A DNA stretch of 64,000 nt from a virus, in IMG/VR virus record IMGVR_UViG_3300036766_000184, positions 23,864-87,863 of that record; one strand, 5' to 3'. Below are positions 58,838 through 64,000 of the stretch, piece after piece (the stretch's first letter is position 1; each line of letters begins with the position of its first letter). The position numbers and the translations under genes are program-made. The notes beneath the pieces are model-generated. The model was not told the origin of the DNA. It saw nothing but the letters and a program-made list of their open reading frames with translations, and searched no databases.

Positions 58838-58853
58838 GTTGTTGGGCAAAGCC
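58838..58853. repeat. Terminal inverted repeat, right
   Basis: GTTGTTGGGCAAAGCC, exact reverse complement of 55509-55524. Inner TTGGGCAA copies lie at about 58803 and 58823. Confidence 0.9.
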
Positions 58854-58862
58854 GGCCCCGGT
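58854..58862. repeat. 9-bp target site duplication, right copy
   Basis: GGCCCCGGT directly after the right inverted repeat; equals 55500-55508. Confidence 0.9.
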
Positions 58863-59298
58863 CGCCCAGATTCTATTAAGCGCCAAATACCTCAAGCTCG
58901 TGGCCCAGTACGCCGAGAAGTTCGCGGCCACGGAACGTCCGGCGATTCGGCTGACCTTCTTCAGCCCCGGCAAGCCCGTCATCTTCGACTGGTCGGACGC
59001 GCGTCACGATGTCCGCGGGCTCTTGATGCCGATGCTGGATGCCTCGTCGCGTCGGGATGCGGTCGCGGCGGCCGAAACTCCCGAGGCGCAGGCGTTAGCG
59101 GCGGCCACGAGACTCCTGGTGCCTGACGCGGCGGCGACGGTCCCTGGCGTGACCCCGCTTGTCCCGGACATGATCGAGCTGGGCGGTGCCGACGACGCGA
59201 TGGCGCGCGCGGCGCTCAACGCCCGAGAGAAGTCCAACGCGGCCAAGGGCGCGAAGGCGAAGAAGGCCACGAACTCAGGCGGGCCGATCGCAACGTGA
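58863..59298 (+). pseudogene. Sliding-clamp-like protein, 3' part
   Basis: Continues the interrupted frame: after joining to GT at 55507-55508 it reads V-AQILLSAKYLKLVAQYAEK, then RLTFFSPGKPVIFDWSDA and GLLMPML. The AxYL-helix and the MPM near the end of the fold are clamp-like. A disordered Ala-rich tail follows. On its own this part has no good start; an in-frame ATG at 58795 lies in the transposon end. Confidence 0.7.
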
Positions 59299-59386
59299 AA
59301 AAGCTACGCGCCCGCCTACTCCCGTTGGTATGCTGCGCGGTGTGACCATGCCGATTTCTCGTGACCATCCAAGGGGAGCCACCACC

Positions 59387-60136
59387 ATGACGCGACTGTA
59401 CTCGACGCTGATGACCGTGTTCCTGTTGGCGACGATGAGTCTGTCGCCGCTCGGGATCGACCTGCTCGGGGCCTCGCCCGCCGTCGCCCAGAGCCAAAGC
59501 CAGCGCTTCTGGCTCCAGGCGCAAGGTGACAACGGCTCCAGCCTGACCTCTGGCCGGTGCCGCATCCTCAACGCCGGACTCCAGACGGATGCGACGATCT
59601 ACACGGACGGCACGCTCGGGACTGCGGCGACCAACCCGCTGACCCTCAACACGACCACGGGTCAGTGCGAGTTCTACATGAGCGGCTCGGCGGTCGACGT
59701 CGAGGTCTGGATCACGGACGGAACCTACAAGGGCTCGCTCGCGCGGATCTACAACTTCGGACGGACCAGTACCAAGAATGTCCTATTCGGTCGTGGGCAC
59801 GTCATGAAGTCCATCACGGTGCCGATGCCGGCCAGCGCCTCGTCAGCTACGGTGTCTTCTGGGATCACGCTTCCCGTCGGCGCGATGGTGACGCACGCGG
59901 TTGTGGAAACGACGACGGCGGGCACGTCCTCGACGGCCCTCGTCGGGTTCTCGCCCGGCGCCATCAACGCGATCTGCTCGGGCGCCTCGACGGCCGCCAT
60001 CGGGGTGGTCGATTGCAACCCGACCAAGTTCCTCGTGACGAGCGGGAACAACACGATCGCCTACACACCGCAGGGGCATGCCAGCGCGGGGTACATCACA
60101 GTCGTTTACCATCTCGGGTCGATCTCCGGGCCGTAG
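59387..60136 (+). CDS. Secreted virion-like or fibre-like protein
   Basis: 249 residues, ATG 59387 with SD AAGGGGAG; earlier in-frame starts are in a non-coding-like leader. Signal peptide TLMTVFLLATMSLSP with cleavage near AVAQS. The mature part is beta-rich with Thr/Ser/Gly, like phage fibre or capsid decoration domains, and is the second such protein with a signal (see 7344). Followed by a terminator. Confidence 0.5.
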   Translation: MTRLYSTLMTVFLLATMSLSPLGIDLLGASPAVAQSQSQRFWLQAQGDNGSSLTSGRCRILNAGLQTDATIYTDGTLGTAATNPLTLNTTTGQCEFYMSGSAVDVEVWITDGTYKGSLARIYNFGRTSTKNVLFGRGHVMKSITVPMPASASSATVSSGITLPVGAMVTHAVVETTTAGTSSTALVGFSPGAINAICSGASTAAIGVVDCNPTKFLVTSGNNTIAYTPQGHASAGYITVVYHLGSISGP

Positions 60137-60142
60137 TCGCGC

Positions 60143-60172
60143 TTGACGGCGGCACCGGGACCAGCGTAGATT
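60143..60172 (+). promoter_or_regulatory. Promoter placed directly before a terminator
   Basis: TTGACG (60143-60148), 18-bp spacer, TAGATT (60167-60172). Predicted start near 60179, inside the terminator stem, so any product would be very short. Confidence 0.35.
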
Positions 60173-60176
60173 CAGC

Positions 60177-60212
60177 GGGCGACCTCGTGATGGGGTCGCC
60201 CGAGTTCTTTTC
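60177..60212 (+). terminator. Intrinsic terminator after the secreted protein gene
   Basis: GGGCGACC (60177-60184) pairs with GGTCGCCC (60194-60201); a T-rich tail GAGTTCTTTTCC follows. Confidence 0.7.
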
Positions 60213-60487
60213 CACTTGAATAGATACCGTCGCTAGTCGCGTCGAGGCGGATACTCGCCCGAGCCCAAGGTCGCAACGGGCTGGGCACAGAGGCTGCCGA
60301 TCGCCACGGATCAGTGCGGCGCGAACCGCGAACCGCTGCATGTGGAGCCCGAAACATAACCACGCGGGCGCATCCTCTGCTGGACCAGATCACCTGGCAG
60401 GGGTGTCACCCCTCGGGCCAGTGTGGGATGGGAGTAGGGACGCAGCGGAACAAATCTACTGCCCGCGCGGGCAGTGAAATGACACAC
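60213..60487. other. Non-coding stretch with hairpins and palindrome
   Basis: No gene-like frame. Contains AGGGGT-GTC-ACCCCT (60399-60413) nested in CTGGC/GCCAG (60394-60398/60417-60421), and the palindrome copy TGCCCG-CG-CGGGCA at 60460-60473, extended to ACTGCCCGCGCGGGCAGT. Leads directly into tRNA-His. Confidence 0.5.
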
Positions 60488-60565
60488 GTTGACGTTCGGC
60501 TAGTCAGGTTAAGCCCCGAGACCGTGGCTCTCGGTACACCGGTTCAACTCCGGTACGTCAACCCA
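60488..60565 (+). tRNA. tRNA-His (GTG)
   Basis: Complete cloverleaf. Acceptor of 8 bp: 60488-60495 with 60555-60562, where G at 60488 pairs as G-1 with C73, the hallmark of tRNA-His; CCA 60563-60565 is encoded. D-arm GGCT/AGCC (60498-60501/60512-60515). Anticodon stem CGAGA/TCTCG (60517-60521/60529-60533), loop CCGTGGC with anticodon GTG (60524-60526). T-arm ACCGG-TTCAACT-CCGGT (60538-60554). Position 33 is C instead of the near-universal U. Confidence 0.88.
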
Positions 60566-60566
60566 T

Positions 60567-60688
60567 CTCGCCCAGCGAGACGCGAGCGATGCTACGAAGT
60601 CAGTCTGAGGCTAGTCAGTCGCCGATGAAAGTCGGAGGACAGAGCCTCACGGCAGAAGATCGGCGTGGCCCGTGGTCGGCTGGGCGAG
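60567..60688 (+). ncRNA. Candidate structured RNA next to tRNA-His
   Basis: A perfect 10-bp outer stem pairs 60567-60576 (CTCGCCCAGC) with 60679-60688. Inside, TGAGGCT pairs with AGCCTCA and CCGA with TCGG. It begins one base after the CCA of tRNA-His, so both may be processed from one transcript. No coding frame fits. Confidence 0.4.
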
Positions 60689-60693
60689 TTCAA

Positions 60694-60722
60694 TTCACAG
60701 ATAGAGCAGTCGATGTGATAAT
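60694..60722 (+). promoter_or_regulatory. Promoter of the HNH gene
   Basis: TTCACA (60694-60699), 17-bp spacer, GATAAT (60717-60722) with an upstream TGT extended -10. ATG 60732 is 10 nt after the -10 box. Confidence 0.45.
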
Positions 60723-60731
60723 GTCGGAGGC

Positions 60732-61145
60732 ATGGAGAGGTTAGCGTATAACGCCTACATGCGCCCTTATCTGCGCACTCGATACCGAGAACGCAGGATT
60801 CGTATTATTGCGGCCCTGGGCGGTAAATGTGTGGTGTGCTGTGCCGTCAAGGGGCTCGAAGTAGATCACGTTGATGCAGCAAGCAAGGGGAAGGACTCTC
60901 GGCGTCTCTGGACAGCTTCCGAGGCTATTTTGCAACGCGAGATAGATAAATGTCAGCTTCTATGCCGTCGATGTCACGCTATCAAAACGCTATCTGAGCG
61001 AGGTCAGGTACCGGCTCGCGGTACACATGGGACGCTGTCTGCATACCGATACTGTAAATGTTCTGAATGCCGATCGGCTAACACGCTCTGGCATCGTATG
61101 AAATATGGTCAAGCCGCTCACTCGCCAGAGCAGCGACAGGATTAA
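60732..61145 (+). CDS. HNH endonuclease with C-terminal zinc module
   Basis: 137 residues. CVVCCAVKGLEVDHVDAASK and CQLLCRRCHAIKT form the HNH core with its zinc Cys pairs. The C-terminal GTLSAYRYCKCSECRSANTLWHRMKYG is an extra zinc-binding module found in phage HNH proteins. GC is lower than around it, and it lies beside a tRNA, a frequent homing site. Probably a free-standing homing endonuclease. Confidence 0.75.
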   Translation: MERLAYNAYMRPYLRTRYRERRIRIIAALGGKCVVCCAVKGLEVDHVDAASKGKDSRRLWTASEAILQREIDKCQLLCRRCHAIKTLSERGQVPARGTHGTLSAYRYCKCSECRSANTLWHRMKYGQAAHSPEQRQD

Positions 61146-61165
61146 TCCAGCCCACCACTTTCCTC

Positions 61166-61195
61166 TTGCATTCCTCGTTCGATCTCTCGTACATT
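61166..61195 (+). promoter_or_regulatory. Promoter with downstream GTGAGTTCAC operator
   Basis: TTGCAT (61166-61171), 18-bp spacer, TACATT (61190-61195). The operator GTGAGTTCAC is at 61202-61211, covering the predicted start site and GTG start codon, unlike the other sites that lie in the spacer. Confidence 0.5.
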
Positions 61196-61201
61196 GTGTC
61201 G

Positions 61202-61477
61202 GTGAGTTCACGTAGATATTCCATCCTGCTCGCCCTCCTCGCCTGGACGCTCTACCTCGGCGGTAGCGGACGGAACGTAATGTTCTCCGGGATGACTGAG
61301 TGCGTGTCCGACACGTACAGATGTCTTGCTCCGGGCCACACGATCTGGTCCTACGATGCGAGCCGATTGACACCAGGCCAGTTCCGTCAGTTCTCCGGCG
61401 GGCTCGTTATCAAGACCTCCAAGGGTAAGGTGATCGTCCATCACGGGCCGTACCAGTTGGTCGGGGAGAAGCCGTGA
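61202..61477 (+). CDS. Small secreted or membrane protein
   Basis: 91 residues from GTG 61202 (leaderless). Hydrophobic N terminus (YSILLALLAWTLYLGG), then two Cys (ECVSDTYRC) and a beta-rich tail. Under control of the shared operator. Function unknown. Confidence 0.45.
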   Translation: MSSRRYSILLALLAWTLYLGGSGRNVMFSGMTECVSDTYRCLAPGHTIWSYDASRLTPGQFRQFSGGLVIKTSKGKVIVHHGPYQLVGEKP

Positions 61478-61710
61478 CGTGCGGGCGATGCGGCAGCGCG
61501 GGCCATACCGAATGCCTGTCGACGCCACCGCATGTTGACCACTGGACGGATGCGAGGCCCACGTCGCCGCCCGACTGTGCTCGGTACGGCGAGTTCATGC
61601 CTAACTGTGGGCAGTCCGAGGGCGAAGATTCGTGTTGGGCGTGCGGACTACCAGCAGCGCAGCACCACCTATCGACGCGTCCGATCCCGATGTTCAAGGA
61701 GAAGCCGTGA
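61474..61710 (+). CDS. Cys/His-rich zinc protein
   Basis: 78 residues, GTG 61474 coupled to the previous stop. CGRCGSAGH and CWACGLPAAQHH give two metal-binding knuckles. Function unknown. Confidence 0.45.
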   Translation: MTCGRCGSAGHTECLSTPPHVDHWTDARPTSPPDCARYGEFMPNCGQSEGEDSCWACGLPAAQHHLSTRPIPMFKEKP

Positions 61711-61973
61711 ACCTCCCGGACGGCCTGACCGCGCCGCAGTTCAAGGCCGTCGAGGCCCTGTTAGAGCAAGACTACGGGCTGACGCTCGCCAGCGTCCCGC
61801 CCAAGGTCGGCGCCGCGCTCATCGCAAAGGGCTGGGCCGAGCCGCAGGTGGTGACCATGGGGCACGACAGGCTCGGGCCGATCACCGTCAACGCCTACCT
61901 GCTCACGATCCGGGGCCACATGCTCTACTGCGAGTGGGCCGCGAAGCAGCGGTCGGAGATCGACGCGCCGTGA
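61707..61973 (+). CDS. Small uncharacterised protein
   Basis: 88 residues, GTG 61707 (GTGA). Winged-helix-like pattern: FKAVEALLEQDYGLTLASVP then ALIAKGWAEPQ and YLLTIRGHMLY. Possibly DNA-binding. Confidence 0.45.
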   Translation: MNLPDGLTAPQFKAVEALLEQDYGLTLASVPPKVGAALIAKGWAEPQVVTMGHDRLGPITVNAYLLTIRGHMLYCEWAAKQRSEIDAP

Positions 61974-62350
61974 CCCGCCACCTCGTGTCGGGCTTCGTCG
62001 TGCTTAGCGCCTTGGTGGCTATGGCGTGGGTGGTGTCGGGCGCGATGGTCGCGCACGACGACAACATCCGCCAAGAAACGCGGGCGCTGCTAGAAACCAA
62101 GGCGCAGCAGGAGTTGTTAGCCCGGCGTATTTTCTGGCGCTGGTGGCTCGTGCAGACGAATGAGAGTACGGGCGGCGCGCCGTATATCCATACCATCGAA
62201 GTCTTCGCTGAGGATCATCTGGAGGCGTGTGAACAGAGGCGTTCGGAGATGTCGGAACATGCGGCGGTGACAGCGAAGACGGTCGGTCCTCATTACATTG
62301 AGCGCGTGAGTCACTGTCGCGGCGCCCATCTCGTCGAGCACAAGCGATGA
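61970..62350 (+). CDS. Small membrane protein
   Basis: 126 residues, GTG 61970 (GTGA). One N-terminal transmembrane helix (VSGFVVLSALVAMAWVVSG), then a helical periplasmic part with Cys. Overlaps the O-antigen ligase-like gene (ATGA). Confidence 0.45.
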   Translation: MTRHLVSGFVVLSALVAMAWVVSGAMVAHDDNIRQETRALLETKAQQELLARRIFWRWWLVQTNESTGGAPYIHTIEVFAEDHLEACEQRRSEMSEHAAVTAKTVGPHYIERVSHCRGAHLVEHKR

Positions 62351-63666
62351 CGCACCGCCTCGTCCTCGCCTGCTCGTTCTTGGTCCTGAGCGCCGTCCCC
62401 TTCCCGGTCAGCCTCGCGAGCTTCGGCCGCACGAACCCCATGGAGGCATGGCCGACCGTGCTCTTTGTGGTCCTGGGCCTGCTCGGGCTCACGGTCACGA
62501 CATTCCGGCCGGTGCCGCACGCCTTTGTCGCCTTCTACGCCTGGGCGCTCGTCCGGGTTCTGCTCGGCGGCTTCGACAACCGGGCGACGTGGTGCTTGTT
62601 GGTCCTCGTGGCCGGGATCGGGGTCTTCCGGCTGATGGCCGAGTTGCCCGCCGGGCACGACGTGGTGCTCGGCATCACGATCGCGGGCGTCGTGGCGCTC
62701 CAGGTGGCCCTCGGCATCCTGGACGTGATGAAGATCAACCCCTGGATCGCGGTCACCTACCCGGACATGGTCGGCAAGCCGCACGGGCTGCTCTATCACC
62801 CGAACCACTACGGGCTCTACCTCGCGCTGGCCCTGCCGGTCCTGATCGTGCTCACGGGGCATGCCTGCCGCTTGATGGCGGGATGGCGACGGTGGGGCAC
62901 GATCGCGGCCGGGAGCTTCGTCGTCTCGGCGGTCATCACGCTCCTGATCGCGTCCGGGTCTCGCATCGCGCTCGGTGGGCTGGTGATCGTTCTCGCGTGG
63001 GCGGTCTCGATGGCGGGGCGCGCGTTGGCACGACTCGTACCGGACGACCGGCGCTGGACGTGGGCGGCTTGCTCGGTCTTTGCGGCAGCGCTCGCGGTCG
63101 TCATCTGGCGGTTCGTCGGCCGACAGCAGATCGACTCTCTCGGCGGCCGGACCCCTATGTGGACGGTCGGGGCCGTGGAACTCTCGACGTGGACGTGGCC
63201 GTCCTTCCTGTTCGGCGGCGGCTTCGGCTCGTGGGCTACGTGGGCAACGCATCCGGGCGGGCGGCTCCGCGGCCTTGGGGTCCCCGAACTCGGCATCCCG
63301 CCCCAGAACGCCTTCTCGGGGTGGTGGACCGAGGCGCACAACATCGGGATGCAGGTGACCTTTGAGATCGGGATCGTTGGGCTCCTGCTCGGGGCCTGGG
63401 TCGTGTGGGCGCTGATCCGGCTGGTAGGTGGGGGTTTCGCTGGCAAGCGTCACCACTTCCTTGTGCAACTGAAGAACGATTCAGCGTGGACGGTGTCGGA
63501 CACCATCGCCGCGACGCGAACATCTGCATTCACGCTCTGGCCCGAAGCCTGGGCTATCGTGCTCCTGATCGGCCTCATGGCGATGCACTTCACCCTCGTC
63601 TTCCACCACGCGGCGCTGGCGGTCGTGACCATCACGGCGGCGGCGAGGCTGTGGGCGCGGCGATAA
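62347..63666 (+). CDS. O-antigen ligase/polymerase-like membrane protein
   Basis: 439 residues with about 10-12 predicted transmembrane helices. The motifs SGSRIALGGLVIVL, GRTPMW and TEAHNIGMQVTFEIGIVGLLLG follow the Wzy_C/O-antigen ligase pattern, where periplasmic Arg and His residues act on lipid-linked sugars. Phages use such enzymes to alter host surface polysaccharide and block superinfection. It is coupled to a small membrane protein upstream. A palindrome copy at 62645-62657 encodes LPAGHD. Confidence 0.65.
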   Translation: MTHRLVLACSFLVLSAVPFPVSLASFGRTNPMEAWPTVLFVVLGLLGLTVTTFRPVPHAFVAFYAWALVRVLLGGFDNRATWCLLVLVAGIGVFRLMAELPAGHDVVLGITIAGVVALQVALGILDVMKINPWIAVTYPDMVGKPHGLLYHPNHYGLYLALALPVLIVLTGHACRLMAGWRRWGTIAAGSFVVSAVITLLIASGSRIALGGLVIVLAWAVSMAGRALARLVPDDRRWTWAACSVFAAALAVVIWRFVGRQQIDSLGGRTPMWTVGAVELSTWTWPSFLFGGGFGSWATWATHPGGRLRGLGVPELGIPPQNAFSGWWTEAHNIGMQVTFEIGIVGLLLGAWVVWALIRLVGGGFAGKRHHFLVQLKNDSAWTVSDTIAATRTSAFTLWPEAWAIVLLIGLMAMHFTLVFHHAALAVVTITAAARLWARR

Positions 63667-63667
63667 C

Positions 63668-63973
63668 ATGGAGACCGATATGGCAGGCCAGCGGAAGCGC
63701 ATCACGTCGATCACATCCGCCGAGCGCGACCGATTCGGGGAATGGGTTGAGCGCTGGACCGCCATTGGGCTCTCGACGGCTGAGGCAGATCGCGATCTGT
63801 TCGAGCGCGCGGCCCGCCGGTGTTACCGCTTCGCTGATCTTACCGAACCGCGCGCGATTGTGTGGGTCGAATCGCCACTCGTTGCGTGTATCGCTGGGCC
63901 GCTCGCTGCGATAGAGATAGCCGTTAGACGGGGCTCGGCGGTGGACTCTGCGGTGGACTCGGCGGTGCGCTAG
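63668..63973 (+). pseudogene. DUF6745-like repeat protein, cut by an amber codon
   Basis: 101 codons from ATG 63668 (63680 also possible) to TAG 63971-63973. The end is made of SAV-D/R repeats encoded by 12-bp units. After TAG the same repeats continue in frame to the window end (AVRSAVDLA), so the frame looks longer in its intact form; TCG to TAG would explain it. Proteins of this type carry such SAV repeats before a larger domain. Truncation, error or readthrough cannot be told apart here. Confidence 0.5.
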
Positions 63974-64000
63974 GCGGTGCGCTCGGCGGTGGACTTGGCG

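Larger units (their letters stand above)
55509..58853. mobile_element. 3345-bp transposon carrying a type II restriction-modification system
   Basis: Bounded by perfect 16-bp inverted repeats and a 9-bp target duplication. Contents: a SWIM-DDE transposase (leftward), a zinc-ribbon microgene, a SPPY DNA methyltransferase and a BglII-like endonuclease (all three rightward). Subterminal TGCCCAA repeats are present at both ends. The inner genes have their own promoters. No dispersed palindrome copy is inside. This is a transposable R-M unit inserted in a phage gene. Confidence 0.88.
761..62657. repeat. Dispersed short palindrome family TGCCCG-N1-3-CGGGCA (about 22 copies)
   Basis: Copies, by start: 761, 4853, 9072, 11027, 14316, 15785, 17099, 17270 (one mismatch), 20240, 23732, 31427, 32686, 39493, 40962, 41364, 43966, 47011, 47757, 52222, 55018, 60460, 62645. 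Spacers vary (C, G, CG, GG, CC, GA, AC, CGC-type), arms do not. The flanks tend to be Y before and R after. Copies occur in gaps and in genes, where they encode LPARA, LPAG, CPAG or ARAG, often at domain linkers. None lies in either mobile element. Confidence 0.85.

Noticed and set aside
55018-58853. Linking the dispersed palindrome (TGCCCG..CGGGCA) with the transposon end motif TGCCCAA
   Set aside because: They share TGCCC, but the transposon motif lacks the CGGGCA arm and no full palindrome lies inside the element.
58795-58862. Separate gene starting at ATG 58795
   Set aside because: Its first about 23 codons are translated from the transposon end and inverted repeat; the real frame continues the interrupted clamp-like gene.
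62311-63468. A 385-codon reverse-strand frame over the O-antigen ligase-like gene
   Set aside because: Composition (Arg/Pro/Glu/Asp-rich) is typical of antisense of membrane protein genes; the forward frame has coherent helices and motifs.
63971-63973. Amber (TAG) recoding as a genome-wide genetic code change
   Set aside because: Several well-defined genes end in TAG (for example the 1-230 methyltransferase, tnpB and the 5' internal virion gene), so TAG acts as stop.
1-64000. CRISPR arrays
   Set aside because: No set of equally spaced direct repeats of 23-40 bp with unique spacers was seen; repeats found are dispersed palindromes, iterons or low-complexity codons.

Overview
This window is a 64 kb piece of a high-GC, uncultivated double-stranded DNA tailed phage, probably podovirus-like. 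Evidence for a phage: a major capsid protein of the N4-gp56 fold family, head-tail adaptor, tail and internal-virion genes in the usual order, a lysis block, and tightly packed accessory genes with ATGA/GTGA overlaps. No tape measure, sheath, portal, large terminase, DNA polymerase or integrase is visible, so the genome is incomplete here. The host cannot be named; signal peptides, lipoproteins and an O-antigen ligase-like gene point weakly to an enveloped Gram-negative bacterium. The genetic code looks standard.

Layout. 1-570: end of a DNA methyltransferase gene and a convergent zinc-ribbon gene. 600-27240: late/virion region. It starts with a promoter followed at once by an intrinsic terminator (a lambda pR'-tR'-like arrangement), then a scaffold-like gene, capsid, an intruding HNH endonuclease, connector/tail genes, secreted fibre-like proteins, two internal-virion proteins and a 4873-residue polyvalent protein (ADP-ribosyltransferase-like, 2H phosphoesterase, RadC/JAB, HEAGH metallopeptidase and LPD38-like segments). 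27297-30540: lysis and envelope block. 30550-39480: structured RNA, HTH regulator, a phiC31-gp3-like protein, and many small accessory genes, then a Cas4-like nuclease. 39500-40900: replication control region (tandem promoters, leader RNA with interleaved inverted repeats, an initiator gene carrying iteron-like repeats, and a loader-like gene). 40900-47115: RusA, RtcB, a second RNA ligase, recombination-associated and HNH genes. 47112-49618: a leftward operon of eight small genes. 49770-51155: an RHH-TnpB mobile element. 51176-55013: small accessory genes. 55057-59298: a clamp-like gene split by a 3345-bp transposon carrying a type II restriction-modification system. 59387-64000: virion-like protein, an RNA-rich locus with tRNA-His, an HNH gene, small genes, an O-antigen ligase-like membrane protein and a repeat protein cut by an amber codon.

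System-level points. (i) The transposon has perfect 16-bp terminal inverted repeats and an exact 9-bp target duplication; removing it restores the interrupted 295-residue reading frame. (ii) A short palindrome, TGCCCG-N1-3-CGGGCA, occurs about 22 times, in gaps and in codons, and is absent from both mobile elements. (iii) Five promoters carry the operator GTGA-NN-TCAC, one of them in front of the HTH regulator gene. (iv) Many promoters place the start codon 7-9 nt after the -10 box, which implies leaderless mRNAs. (v) RtcB, an Rnl2-like ligase and a phage tRNA-His together suggest RNA repair against host anticodon nucleases.

All functions are assigned by reading motifs and family resemblance; no database search was run.
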